A DNA stretch of 64,000 bases, taken from contig JAIXSO010000047.1 of assembly GCA_027484685.1 (NCBI GenBank), positions 1 to 64,000 of the forward strand. The letters are read 5' to 3'. The notes under the pieces are model-generated. The model was not told the DNA's origin. It saw nothing but the letters and a program-made list of their open reading frames with translations, and did not search any database. The DNA comes from Bacteroidota bacterium (GTDB lineage: Bacteria > Bacteroidota > Bacteroidia > UKL13-3). Of the stretch, positions 28,772 through 38,099 are shown piece after piece (positions within the stretch are counted from its first letter, which is position 1; each line of letters starts with the position of its first letter). The translations under genes and the position numbers were made by a program.

Positions 28772-29803
28772 ATGAAACTCCATTTCCAATCAAAATTACT
28801 GTTTGTAATTATTGTTTTAGGGCTATTGAATGCCTGCAAATCAGATAAAAATAAAGCGCCTATAACCAATGGTGTGTATTGGTGGAATGGCGATATGACC
28901 CGTTATAACAGTAATTTCGAATCGTATTTGCCATGGCTTAAAACCAATCAAGTAACTAAAATTTATTTTAAACAATACGATATAGATTGGAACAATGCAC
29001 GAGGAATATTCCCAATAAATGGCGTGAACGAAGCGCCTAATGATGTTGCAATTAGGTTGTACCATCAATTTATTCCTTGCATTTTTATTACCAACAAAGT
29101 TTTTGAAAATGCCAATGAAGCTGAACTAAAGGAACTTTCGGAACGATTGGCTGCTAAAATTGATACTTCATTTTTGGAATATCAAATTGATTGCGATTGG
29201 TCGGCTGGGACTAAAGATAAATACTTTTTGTTTCTAAACTTTTTAAAACAAAAACTACCCAAACATATTCAATCGGTTACCATTCGACTTTATCAATATA
29301 AATATCCTGATAAAACTGGGGTTCCTCCAGCCGACAGAGGCGCATTGATGTTGTATAATTTTAACTCTCCAAAGAATTATAGCGAGCAAAATTCCATTTT
29401 TAACAAAGAAGAAGCTTTAAAATATGTAAACACTGAAAAGTACAAACTTCCACTCGATTTTATTCTGCCTTCATTCTCGTGGAGCGTTATTTATGCCAAT
29501 AAAGTTTTTGTTGGTTTGCTTCGTAATTTTGATGCTACAAGTACTTTAACTTTTTGCAATCAAAAAAGTAAAAACATTTATGAAAGTAAATTAGATACAG
29601 TAATAGAAGACTTTTACATTAGAAAAGGGAATGAAATAAAAGTAGAAGATATGGATGCAAAATCATTACAAGAAGCCAATGATTTAATTTCAAAATTTAA
29701 AAACACAGACCAATATACTGTATCCATTTTTAGTTTAACAGAAAAAACAAAATCAACCATTCATCATGAAGTTGCAAAAAATATTTATCGTATTACTGAG
29801 TAG
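28772..29803 (+). CDS. Lipoprotein, unknown function (possibly DUF3142-like barrel)
   Basis: A 343-aa protein with a lipoprotein signal peptide (lipobox 'LLNAC', Cys22). 'VYWWNGDMTRYNSNFESYLP' and the strand-helix pattern continuing through 'FLEYQIDCDWSAGTKDKYFL' and 'SVTIRLYQYKYPDKTGVPPA' suggest a TIM-barrel fold. The 'QIDCDW' strand followed by a fixed-length helix and 'LMLYNF' recall DUF3142 glycosidase-like proteins, but the match is loose. Its last 38 bp overlap the next gene, so the two form an operon. Function unknown. Confidence 0.6.
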   Translation: MKLHFQSKLLFVIIVLGLLNACKSDKNKAPITNGVYWWNGDMTRYNSNFESYLPWLKTNQVTKIYFKQYDIDWNNARGIFPINGVNEAPNDVAIRLYHQFIPCIFITNKVFENANEAELKELSERLAAKIDTSFLEYQIDCDWSAGTKDKYFLFLNFLKQKLPKHIQSVTIRLYQYKYPDKTGVPPADRGALMLYNFNSPKNYSEQNSIFNKEEALKYVNTEKYKLPLDFILPSFSWSVIYANKVFVGLLRNFDATSTLTFCNQKSKNIYESKLDTVIEDFYIRKGNEIKVEDMDAKSLQEANDLISKFKNTDQYTVSIFSLTEKTKSTIHHEVAKNIYRITE

Positions 29804-32111
29804 TTTTTTTGCTGTTTTTCCAATAAAAACGGCCTTCAATTGTGTTGATTTTGCTGATGCAAATAGCATTCGTGTAAGTCATTTTTTTAGCGATATTTTA
29901 CCATTTAACGAACTCATCAATTTTTATTATGAACCAGAACATTACACTTACAGCACTGATAACGAAAACATTGTTTTGTCGGAAGCGGATGAATTAAATG
30001 TGCAAGAATGGAAGCAAAAACTGAATGATAAAAACATTACCGATAAGGATGTGATTAGTTTTTTGTATGAATTAAAGCCCGAAAATTATTGGAAAAACAA
30101 ATCTGCTTGGGATTTAAATAATCGTTTTTTACACACAGCCAAAACCAAATTTCCAGAAGCATTTAATTATTTACAATTACTAAAAGATGTAAATTTTGAT
30201 ATTGGTGAAAGAAATTTGTTTAACAACTGGAATTACAATGAGGCCATTACTTATAAAGATCAGCATTTAAAGGAAAAATTAGAAGAACTATACCATAAAA
30301 CTGCTGATTCATTCTTGAAAAGAAGGTACGCTTATAAACTTATTTCGTTACAATATTATGAGCAATGGAAGGATGAAAAAGACTCTTTAAAAACCAACGC
30401 TAAAAATAAATTAGTGCAACTTTTTGAAAACGAATTTGAAAAAGGAAATAAAGATTGGATGTATTATTCGGCTAAACATTATTTTGCATTACTGCAAAGT
30501 GAAGATGCGATGTTGGAAGTCTATATAAATGCCAAAGACAAAAGGGCAAGAATGGCTGATTTATTGCCTAAAACCTATTTGCAAACTAAGTTTAAGCAAA
30601 GTAATAATCCTATTGAAAAAGCAACTTGTTTAGCAATTCAAATGTTCAGAAATCCTGGTCCTTGTTTAAACGAAATAAAAACAATTTACAACCTTCAACC
30701 CACCAACAGAGATTTTAAATTTTTAGTTACACGCGAGGTAAATAAATTAGAAAATTGGCTTTGGAGTAAACAAATTAGTGGAATGAACTTTAATGATGAA
30801 TTTTGGTATGACGAAAATGAAAAACACTTTGTGGTGAATTACAAAAATGATTTGGCTTATGCAGGAAAAGTAAATCAGTTTTTAAAAAAAGTGTATCATC
30901 AAAAAACTACCAGTAATGATGATAAATTATTTTTATCACTTGCCATTTCATATATCGATATTTTGCGAGGAAGTTATACTTCAGCCAACAGTTATTTAAA
31001 AGATTTGAGCACCTATAAAGACAATAAATATGCGCTACAAGCAAAGGTGATTTTGTTTTTATTAGATTTACATACCAAAGAAATTGACAAAAATTTTGAA
31101 CCTAATTTATTGAATTTATTAGCTGAAATTAAGCAAAATAATAAATTAGATGCTGCACAATATTATGTGCAACAATTAACCAGAACGGTTGCTGAATTTT
31201 TGAAAACAAAACCCGCTTATAGAGCCAAAGGATTTTTATTAAATACGCAAAATGATTTAATCAGGTCGAAGGAATATTACTATTTTTCTGAAATATATAA
31301 AGATGCAAGTGTGAATGATATTGATGAAATATTGGCCATTATTCGCAAACAAAATAAAACCAATTTTGAAACCATGATTACACAAGGTGTTTATTATGAA
31401 TACTTTGATGATACAGAACAGAGAGTTCCTATTGATACACTCAGATTGATTGACTACAAAGGATTGAAACTGATGAGGCAAAATAAACTTTCAGAAGCTT
31501 ATCAAGTTTATGCCAGCTTAAGCGATAGCATTTTAAATACTGAACCTTTTAGTTATGTAAGAGATGATGTGTTTATGTTTAGGTACCAACATGCTGATGA
31601 ATTTATTTATAACAAAAAAACTTTTTTAGCACAATTGATAAAATACAAACAACAATTACTTAGAGAACCCAATAATGCTTTGGTTAATTTTTATGTTGGC
31701 AATGCTTATATGAACATGACCATTTATGGAAATGCTTGGCCCATGATGAGTAATTATATTTCGAGTAGTGTAGAAAATAAAGAATATGCCAAATTAATTA
31801 ACCATCATTATGTTTATGGCGATTGGGCCTTGCCTTTTTACAAAAAAGCGTTGCAAAATGTAAAAGACGAAAAGTTAAAAGTTTTGATTCAAATAAACAT
31901 AGCTTTTATAAAAAATATTGATAAAGATCCATCGTTTGATGAAGAGTTAGGTACTTTAAAATTGTTGTGTAACAACACCAAAGAATTTGATAATTTACTA
32001 TTAGTTTATACCAATTGCGATATGTATTACGACTACACCAATAACTTTGTTAGAAAAGGAAATAGAATTGCCAAGCAACGTTATTGGAATAGAAATTATT
32101 ACTATTATTAA
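29766..32111 (+). CDS. Large exported helical protein, unknown function
   Basis: A 781-aa protein with a signal peptide (MKLQKIFIVLLSSFFAVFPI) and a mature N-terminus 'FNCVDFADANSIRVSHFFSD'. The rest is strongly helical, with TPR-like helix pairs ('LKLMRQNKLSEAYQVYASLS', 'LPFYKKALQNVKDEKLKVLI') and many aromatic residues. No enzyme motif was found. It overlaps the upstream lipoprotein by 38 bp in another frame, implying translational coupling and a shared role at the cell envelope. No family was recognised. Confidence 0.65.
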   Translation: MKLQKIFIVLLSSFFAVFPIKTAFNCVDFADANSIRVSHFFSDILPFNELINFYYEPEHYTYSTDNENIVLSEADELNVQEWKQKLNDKNITDKDVISFLYELKPENYWKNKSAWDLNNRFLHTAKTKFPEAFNYLQLLKDVNFDIGERNLFNNWNYNEAITYKDQHLKEKLEELYHKTADSFLKRRYAYKLISLQYYEQWKDEKDSLKTNAKNKLVQLFENEFEKGNKDWMYYSAKHYFALLQSEDAMLEVYINAKDKRARMADLLPKTYLQTKFKQSNNPIEKATCLAIQMFRNPGPCLNEIKTIYNLQPTNRDFKFLVTREVNKLENWLWSKQISGMNFNDEFWYDENEKHFVVNYKNDLAYAGKVNQFLKKVYHQKTTSNDDKLFLSLAISYIDILRGSYTSANSYLKDLSTYKDNKYALQAKVILFLLDLHTKEIDKNFEPNLLNLLAEIKQNNKLDAAQYYVQQLTRTVAEFLKTKPAYRAKGFLLNTQNDLIRSKEYYYFSEIYKDASVNDIDEILAIIRKQNKTNFETMITQGVYYEYFDDTEQRVPIDTLRLIDYKGLKLMRQNKLSEAYQVYASLSDSILNTEPFSYVRDDVFMFRYQHADEFIYNKKTFLAQLIKYKQQLLREPNNALVNFYVGNAYMNMTIYGNAWPMMSNYISSSVENKEYAKLINHHYVYGDWALPFYKKALQNVKDEKLKVLIQINIAFIKNIDKDPSFDEELGTLKLLCNNTKEFDNLLLVYTNCDMYYDYTNNFVRKGNRIAKQRYWNRNYYYY

Positions 32112-32177
32112 TTAATTAAATTAGAGACTAGTGATGCCTTTTCTTCACAGCGTGTAAAATTTTTCCAAACAGTTGTT

Positions 32178-32244
32178 CGACCCCTTCTGGGTCGCATATT
32201 TGTAACATAATTTTTTCTATAAACATACGACCCCTAAGGGGTCG
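32178..32244. repeat. Pair of hairpins, 'cgacccc' type
   Basis: Two hairpins, 'cgacccctt-ctgggtcg' (32178-32194) and 'cgacccctaaggggtcg' (32228-32244), lie 33 bp apart in the gap between convergent genes. The GC-rich arms and small loops copy the design of the 11860-12965 array with another sequence. Confidence 0.8.
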
Positions 32245-32359
32245 AACACTACTACAATAATTTCTGTTTACATGGTAGCTTCAAGGCATGCTATATCTCT
32301 GCAGCACATATATAGCAATTCTGCTAATCCTAAAATCCGATTATTTAATGTTCGACTAG

Positions 32360-33256
32360 TTATTTTGCAATATTATCAATTTTAACTAATTCATTCTTTG
32401 AAGCAATCACATAAAAATTTGCAATTGCTTTTGTATACAGCGATTTTGAACCTTTAAATTTGTCATAAAAATCTTTATTACAGAATATTTGTAAAATAAT
32501 TTCATCATTAAACTTTTTACCAACGCTTGGAAAGACGTTTTGAACATGGCCAACTGTTTCAATTTTAAAAGAGTCATTAGGATATTCAAAAAATAAATCA
32601 ACGTGAACATCTGTTTCCTTCATCACTTCATTTTCTTTTGTTATTTTCAATTTAAAATCACCATCAAAATTCATCCATTCCTTTGAGATTTTATAATTAT
32701 TTACAATTGGTAAATTATTTTTGATAGTGTAATTATAAATTTTTCTGGCAGTTTTAATATCAGAAATAAAATACTCTTTTACACTAATCTTATTTAGTTT
32801 GTTCAAAAATTTTAACCATTTTTTCTTCTCAACAATGTACGAGAATTGAAAGCTTTGTTCATAAATTCTAACTTTATCTTTGAACTCAACAGTATCAACC
32901 CAATAACTCAAGTAGTAATTGGTTTTATCGTAAAATGCTAGGGTATAAAAGCTAGAAGGAGGGCAACAACAATAACTCGTTTTTTGGGCTTCATTTGTCA
33001 TCTTCTCAAAATCATCTAATACTTTTTGTTCAGAAGTTTCATAAATAAATTCACTTGAAAATCGATAATAGTGATTGAAACGAAAACTAGCAGAACTTGT
33101 ACCATCTTGAAAAACAATAATTCTGTTGCAATGATATTCGGGATTCGGTTTTACTTTTAATTTTTCTAATACTAATTTGGGAGTTTCGTTGGTGTTACAC
33201 TGAAAACCTAAAACTAATAGTAAAATTGATACTCCATAAATTTTTTGTATTGTCAT
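32360..33256 (-). CDS. Lipoprotein, unknown function
   Basis: A 298-aa protein with a lipoprotein signal (lipobox 'LGFQC', Cys20). The mature part is of mixed strand and helix type, with an unusual 'SYCCCPPSSFY' stretch of three adjacent cysteines. Aromatic residues are frequent ('FRFNHYYRFSSEFIYE'). No family was recognised and no neighbour shares its direction. It converges with the exported 781-aa protein and lies next to the left copy of the direct repeat at 33289. Confidence 0.55.
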   Translation of the reverse strand: MTIQKIYGVSILLLVLGFQCNTNETPKLVLEKLKVKPNPEYHCNRIIVFQDGTSSASFRFNHYYRFSSEFIYETSEQKVLDDFEKMTNEAQKTSYCCCPPSSFYTLAFYDKTNYYLSYWVDTVEFKDKVRIYEQSFQFSYIVEKKKWLKFLNKLNKISVKEYFISDIKTARKIYNYTIKNNLPIVNNYKISKEWMNFDGDFKLKITKENEVMKETDVHVDLFFEYPNDSFKIETVGHVQNVFPSVGKKFNDEIILQIFCNKDFYDKFKGSKSLYTKAIANFYVIASKNELVKIDNIAK

Positions 33257-33288
33257 AAAATTATTGACTTGTGTTTGTTTGTTTTTAC

Positions 33289-33417
33289 TTTAATCAGCAC
33301 AACGGCTAACGACTACGGAAAAACGCCCAACGGCTAAAAAACTAAATCATAAAAACTAAGTACTTGGTTCTTTAAACTAAATAAACCAAAGTTCCGTAGG
33401 AGCGAAAGTATGGTAAC
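33289..33417. repeat. Left copy of a 130-bp direct repeat flanking the fucose cassette
   Basis: Begins 'tttaatcagcacaac' and ends at the hairpin-like 'gttccgtaggagcgaaagta' plus 'tggtaac'. It matches 36939-37068 in order and spacing with scattered differences. The 482-bp gap from 33257 to 33738 otherwise holds AT-rich sequence without a gene. Confidence 0.85.
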
Positions 33418-33738
33418 CATGAAAGCACACCACTTACCAAAAACCTCAAAGGGGCGACACTTTCCTACTTCATTTATAAACTAAACTAAAAATTAAATAC
33501 TACCATTTTCCCAAATTTCATCTATTTACTGCTCGTTAATTGTTTGTTGGATGGTTATGTTGATTCAACATTCCCATTTCTCCTTTCATCCTTCCACGTA
33601 AATAAATCAAACCATCCCAGTAAAATTACTTTGCATTATACCTTGTTGAATAGCACTTTTTAACTTGTGGCTTTAACATCTATTATATATTTTGCGCCAA
33701 ATAATAATTCGAATTACATAAATTCAATTATCAAATTA

Positions 33739-34692
33739 ATGATAAATTACAATTCCAAAATTTATATTGCTGGCCACAACGGAATGGTTGGTGCTGCCAT
33801 AAAAAGATTATTAATCAAAAATGGTTTTATCAATATTATTGGAAAAAGCAGCAAAGAATTAGATTTAAGAGATCAGGCAGCTGTAAAAACGTTCTTTATA
33901 AACGAAAAGCCAACTGTAGTAATAGATGCAGCTGCCCGTGTTGGTGGTATTTTAGCCAATAATAATTATCCCTATCAGTTTTTAATGGATAATATGCTCA
34001 TTCAAAATAACTTGATTCATACTGCTCATGAAAATAATGTTCAGAAATTCATTTTTTTAGGTAGCTCTTGCATTTATCCTAAACTTGCCCCTCAACCATT
34101 AAAAGAAGAATATCTTTTAACCAGTAGTTTAGAACCTACTAATGAATGGTATGCCATAGCTAAAATTACAGGAGTAAAATTATGCCAAGCCATTAGAAAA
34201 CAGTACAATAAAGATTTTGTAAGTTTAATGCCCACTAATTTATATGGCCCTTACGATAATTTTGATTTAGAAACATCACATGTTTTACCAGCTATGATTC
34301 GTAAGTTTCATGATTCCAAGTTAAACGGTCACACTCCTGTTCAATTATGGGGTAGCGGAACTCCCATGAGAGAGTTTTTACATGTGGATGATATGGCTAA
34401 AGCCGTTTTGTTTGCCTTAGAAAATGTTTTACCAGAATACTTGTATAATGTAGGTACTGGAATTGATTTGACAATTAAAGAATTAGCAGAAACCATTCAA
34501 AAAGCAGTTGGACACCAAGGAGAAATTATTTGGGATGCATCAAAACCTGATGGCACACCCAGAAAACTAATGGATAATTCAAAAATGGAAAACCTTGGTT
34601 GGAAAGCTGAAATAACACTTGAAGATGGCATCAAAGAAACATACAAATGGTTTTTGGAACATGTAAAAGAAGTGAAGGAAGTGAAAATGTGA
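33739..34692 (+). CDS. fcl: GDP-L-fucose synthase
   Basis: A 317-aa short-chain dehydrogenase/reductase. It turns GDP-4-keto-6-deoxy-D-mannose into GDP-L-fucose by epimerising C3 and C5 and reducing C4. 'IYIAGHNGMVGAAI' is the NADP-binding GxxGxxG; 'GSSCIYPKLAPQPLKE' and 'NEWYAIAKITG' contain the Ser-Tyr-Lys catalytic set; 'MPTNLYGPYDNFD' and 'WGSGTPMREFLHVDDMA' are family signatures. The start ATG 33739 is chosen; a GTG 24 codons upstream adds residues unlike the family. Its partner gmd follows at 35327, with a four-helix-bundle gene between. Confidence 0.95.
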   Translation: MINYNSKIYIAGHNGMVGAAIKRLLIKNGFINIIGKSSKELDLRDQAAVKTFFINEKPTVVIDAAARVGGILANNNYPYQFLMDNMLIQNNLIHTAHENNVQKFIFLGSSCIYPKLAPQPLKEEYLLTSSLEPTNEWYAIAKITGVKLCQAIRKQYNKDFVSLMPTNLYGPYDNFDLETSHVLPAMIRKFHDSKLNGHTPVQLWGSGTPMREFLHVDDMAKAVLFALENVLPEYLYNVGTGIDLTIKELAETIQKAVGHQGEIIWDASKPDGTPRKLMDNSKMENLGWKAEITLEDGIKETYKWFLEHVKEVKEVKM

Positions 34693-34693
34693 G

Positions 34694-34784
34694 ACCGTTT
34701 ATCGATTACCGTTGACCGAAAATCGTTTATTGAAAAACGTCAAACGAACAACAAATAACGAACATCAAATAACGAAAAACGACT
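34694..34784. repeat. Intergenic repeat of 'gaccgttt' and 'cgaacaacaaataacg' words
   Basis: A run of short related words between fcl and the four-helix-bundle gene. It closely resembles the block at 35139-35326 on the other side of that gene, so the small gene is bracketed by the same repeat type. Confidence 0.7.
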
Positions 34785-35138
34785 ATGGAATCTAATTTAG
34801 AAGTTTGGAAATTATCTCATCAGTTAGTTTTATCTATTTATAAAATTACTGAAACATTTCTCAAAACGGAACAGTTTGGTCTTGTTAGCCAAATCAGAAG
34901 AAGTGCTATTAGCATTCCAACCAATATTATTGAAGGACAAGCAAGACAATATAAAAAAGAATTTATTCAATTTTTATATATTGCAAAAGGTTCTCTTGAA
35001 GAAACTAATTATCATTTATTTTTAGCTAAATACCTAGTCTTTATTTCTGAAGAAATATACCAAGAGCTTTCAGAAATTTGTACTAGAATAAAAATGATGT
35101 TACATAAACTAATTAAATCAATGCAAACGGAACGTTGA
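34785..35138 (+). CDS. Four-helix-bundle protein (S23/23S rRNA-IVP, bAvd-like)
   Basis: A 117-aa helical protein. 'LEVWKLSHQLVLSIYKIT', 'GLVSQIRRSAISIPTNIIEG' and 'KEFIQFLYIAKGSLEETNYH' are the three hallmark segments of the TIGR02436-type four-helix-bundle family, first found as intervening sequences of 23S rRNA and related to the Avd protein of retroelements. The usual 'NIAEG' reads 'NIIEG' here. Members are frequent in Bacteroidota polysaccharide loci; their role is unknown. Repeat blocks flank it on both sides. Confidence 0.88.
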   Translation: MESNLEVWKLSHQLVLSIYKITETFLKTEQFGLVSQIRRSAISIPTNIIEGQARQYKKEFIQFLYIAKGSLEETNYHLFLAKYLVFISEEIYQELSEICTRIKMMLHKLIKSMQTER

Positions 35139-35326
35139 CCGTTTAACGTTGGCCGATGACCGTTTATCGTTGACCGAAAATCGAATAAAATTAGCATTCA
35201 CTTCGGCTTCGCTCAGTGACCGTTAAAAGAATAACAAATAATGAACAACGACAAACAAGCAACGAACAACGAACATCGAATAACAAACAACGTAAAACGA
35301 GCAACGAAAAACGAAAAACGAAAAAA
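35139..35326. repeat. Intergenic repeat block upstream of gmd
   Basis: Contains 'gaccgtt' words, the imperfect palindrome 'cacttcggcttcgctcagtg' (35199-35218), and a long run of 'cgaacaacgaacatcg' and 'acgaaaaacg' units reaching the gmd start. Translated in the gmd frame it would give a low-complexity Asn/Gln/Arg/Lys peptide, which is why the upstream start at 35216 is rejected. Confidence 0.8.
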
Positions 35327-36460
35327 ATGAAAACAGCACTTATAACAGGAATTACAGGACAAGATGGAGCTTATTTAGCCGAATTTCTATTAAAAAAAGG
35401 ATACTTTGTGCATGGTATCAAGCGTAGAAGCTCTTTGTTTAACACAGATAGGATCGATCATTTGTATCAGGATCCACACGATAAAAATGTAAAACTTAAA
35501 TTACATTATGGCGATTTAACAGATAGTAGTAATTTAATTCGCATTATACAAGAAACACAGCCAGACGAAATTTATAACCTAGCTGCTATGAGCCATGTGC
35601 ATGTAAGTTTCGAAGAGCCCGAATATACTGCTAATGCTGATGGTATTGGAACTTTGCGTATTTTGGAAGCTTTACGCATTTGTGGATTAACACAAAAAAC
35701 AAAAGTTTACCAAGCCTCAACTTCCGAATTATATGGTTTGGTGCAAGCTGTACCTCAAAGCGAAACTACGCCTTTTTATCCACGCTCCCCTTATGCAGTG
35801 GCTAAAATGTATGCTTATTGGATTACAGTAAATTACCGTGAGGCTTATAATATGTTTGCTTGTAATGGTATTTTGTTCAACCACGAAAGTCCTTTACGCG
35901 GAGAAACTTTTGTTACCCGTAAAATTACCCGAGCAGCAAGCAAAATTGTATTAGGCATGCAAGACAAATTATACTTAGGTAATTTAAACGCACAACGCGA
36001 TTGGGGGCATGCCAAAGATTATGTAGAAGCCATGTACCTTATTTTACAGCAAGAAAAACCTGAAGATTATGTAATTGCAACAGGCGTAACTACCACCATT
36101 CGTAAGTTTGTGCAAATGGCATTTGCTGAAGTAGGCATAACCATAGCTTTTAAAGGTGAAAACGAAAATGAAATAGGTTTTGTTGAAAGTATAAATACAG
36201 ATTTATTAACTACAAAAAACATAAATACTTCTTTAAAAATTGGTGATGAAGTAGTTGCTGTTGACCCTCGTTACTTCCGCCCTACCGAAGTTGAATTATT
36301 AATTGGCGACCCAACTAAAAGCCAGACTAAATTAGGTTGGAAACCAAAATACGACTTACCAATGTTGGTAGAAGACATGATGCAATCAGATTTAAAACTA
36401 ATGCAACGCGAATTATTTTTAAAACAATCAGGACATAAAGTATTAAGTCAGTTTGAATAA
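35327..36460 (+). CDS. gmd: GDP-mannose 4,6-dehydratase
   Basis: A 377-aa SDR enzyme making GDP-4-keto-6-deoxy-D-mannose, the first step to GDP-L-fucose. '[19 protein letters not shown]' is the N-terminal NADP site, '[15 protein letters not shown]', '[13 protein letters not shown]', the Thr-Ser and YxxxK catalytic parts 'QASTSELYG' and '[12 protein letters not shown]', and '[20 protein letters not shown]' are near-invariant in Gmd. The start is ATG 35327; the 37-codon upstream extension is translated repeat. A strong hairpin terminator follows at 36488. Confidence 0.97.
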   Translation: MKTALITGITGQDGAYLAEFLLKKGYFVHGIKRRSSLFNTDRIDHLYQDPHDKNVKLKLHYGDLTDSSNLIRIIQETQPDEIYNLAAMSHVHVSFEEPEYTANADGIGTLRILEALRICGLTQKTKVYQASTSELYGLVQAVPQSETTPFYPRSPYAVAKMYAYWITVNYREAYNMFACNGILFNHESPLRGETFVTRKITRAASKIVLGMQDKLYLGNLNAQRDWGHAKDYVEAMYLILQQEKPEDYVIATGVTTTIRKFVQMAFAEVGITIAFKGENENEIGFVESINTDLLTTKNINTSLKIGDEVVAVDPRYFRPTEVELLIGDPTKSQTKLGWKPKYDLPMLVEDMMQSDLKLMQRELFLKQSGHKVLSQFE

Positions 36461-36487
36461 AAGTTGATTTTACTTGGTATAATTAGC

Positions 36488-36524
36488 ACACCTGACAGGT
36501 TTTAAAATATGTCAGGTGTTTTAG
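36488..36524 (+). terminator. Intrinsic terminator after gmd
   Basis: 'acacctgaca' (36488-36497) and 'tgtcaggtgt' (36510-36519) form a 10-bp perfect stem with a 12-base loop, followed by 'tttagttta'. Confidence 0.8.
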
Positions 36525-36938
36525 TTTATTTAGGTCAACCCAAATTAATCCCACCATTAATTTTAGTTGTAATGATTAACATGATATTTCATCGAACATT
36601 GTTGAAACGTCATAGCAATCAAGCCTTAGGGTGAGAAGCAATCTCAAGCGAACAAAAGTTTCCCGCTTTCCGATGTGTCGGAAGCAGATTACGCAGAGTT
36701 TCCCGCACATTATTTAGTTGCATAGACCTAACAACCTATGTTGTTTTATAACGCCCTTTCAGGGCTAATCCTCTAAATAGGCATCCATACCTTGCAGTCT
36801 ATCCTGGTGATTGTTCGAACCATGTCACGAATTGCGTGATAGAAAGAGGATTGAAATGATTTCAACTCAAACCGTGCGAGAACGTCCTCCTGAGTGTGCC
36901 TTGGTGTGAGAAGGAACTCATACAATGAATACTTCCGC
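36525..36938. other. Non-coding stretch with decayed repeat fragments
   Basis: No gene is seen. Recognisable pieces are 'gaagcaatctcaagcg', a hairpin 'gccctttcagggc' near 36750 and 'tcacgaattgcgtga' near 36826. These resemble interspersed repeat fragments of this phylum. Confidence 0.5.
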
Positions 36939-37068
36939 TTTAATCAGCACAACTGCTAACGACTAACGAAAAACGCCCTACGGCTAACAAAAACAAATCA
37001 TCAAAACTAAGTACTTGGTACTTTGAAATAAATAACCCAAAGCTCCGTAGGAGCGAAAGTATGGTAAC
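36939..37068. repeat. Right copy of the 130-bp direct repeat flanking the fucose cassette
   Basis: Begins 'tttaatcagcacaac' and ends with the perfect hairpin 'gctccgtaggagc' (37042-37054) plus 'gaaagtatggtaac'. Same order of blocks as 33289-33417. From 37069 to 37556 the sequence is AT-rich and no gene is seen. Confidence 0.85.
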
Positions 37069-37556
37069 GAAACAAGCAACACCAACCAGCCAGATCCTTG
37101 TAGGGACTGCACTTACCCACCCCTACCCCAACAAAACTTTACCAAACCCCTATTTAAATACACCAAATTTCAATTTCATTTAACTAAAAAACGATGTGAA
37201 TAATTATACTTGAAACATAAAAATCTGAAAATCTTTTTATTACATAAATATCATTATTAATAAAATATTATGGATGGTTATAAATTTTGGATTTTGTAAC
37301 AATTGTACTAATATTGAGCAATAAAAGTACTCAAAATCTTTTCTTTTTTGGTACTTGATACATCTTTTTGACACAGCCAAACCTGTGACTCACCAAGCGA
37401 AGCTGTGAAAAAAATAGACACGAGAATTCAGACGAAAGAACACAGACAAGATAATTCACTGTGAAGTTAATGTAATAATTTTTTTTGCTTTAATTGGGTT
37501 TCTGTCTTTATATATTAATAATCAAATAGGAGTTAAGAAAAATAATAACAACAACA

Positions 37557-37916
37557 TTGAGTCATAATTTTCAAAACCTCCAAGTGTATCAAAGAAGTTT
37601 ATTAGTTGGAGTTAAAATTATGTCTGTTATTGATGAAGTTAAACCATACAGACTAGCAAAACAAATCGTAAGTTCGTCCATTTCCATTCCTTCAAACATT
37701 GCATAAGGTGCCGAAAGAGGTTCTGAAAAAGAATTTATAAGATTTTTAGGATATGCAAGTGGTTCAGCAGCCGAATTAATTACACAATTAACCATTATCG
37801 AATTGTCTGGAAAAAAAATAAACCTTGACTTGCCTTCATTAATAACTGAACTAAAAGAGATAAATGCAATGTTGAGGGCACTTATAAATAAACATAAAGC
37901 TCTTTTAGATAAATAG
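37557..37916 (+). pseudogene. Broken four-helix-bundle gene (single in-frame stop)
   Basis: Reading from TTG 37557, the frame encodes 'SHNFQNLQVYQRSLL', 'EVKPYRLAKQIVSSSISIPS' and 'NIA', then TAA at 37704-37706, then continues in the same frame with 'GAERGSEKEFIRFLGYASGS' and 'AAELITQLTIIELSGKKINL' to a normal stop at 37916. The full 119-codon length equals that of intact relatives at 34785 and 41285. The stop replaces the Glu of the conserved NIAEG motif, one base from GAA. No frameshift is needed, so the inactivation looks recent. Confidence 0.82.
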
Positions 37917-37984
37917 TACTTTCTGATTTTTGTAAGAGAATTCAAAGTAGGGAATCCAAAAGCCAGAGTAGAAAAATTTAAAAT

Positions 37985-38080
37985 TATCTGTAATCTGTAA
38001 TCTGTAATCTGGAATCTGGAATCTTTTATCTGGAATCTTCTATCTGGAATCTTTTATCTGACATCTTTTATCTGACATCT
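37985..38080. repeat. Tandem repeat of 'atctggaatctt'-type units
   Basis: About eight units of 7-12 bp ('taatctg', 'gaatctg', 'gaatcttttatctg', 'acatcttttatctg') lie directly upstream of the ArsR-like regulator gene and reach to within 20 bp of its start. Confidence 0.85.
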
Positions 38081-38099
38081 TAAAACTTAAAACTCCCAT

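Noticed and set aside
35216-35326. Upstream start for gmd giving a 37-residue extension
   Set aside because: The extension is translated tandem repeat of Asn, Gln, Arg and Lys; Gmd proteins begin at the ATG at 35327.
33289-37068. Composite transposon around fcl-gmd
   Set aside because: The direct repeats carry no transposase gene and no terminal inverted repeats were seen; recombination between repeats is the simpler view.
37589-37945. Minus-strand 118-residue frame
   Set aside because: It is the antisense of the broken four-helix-bundle gene, whose plus-strand protein similarity is clear.
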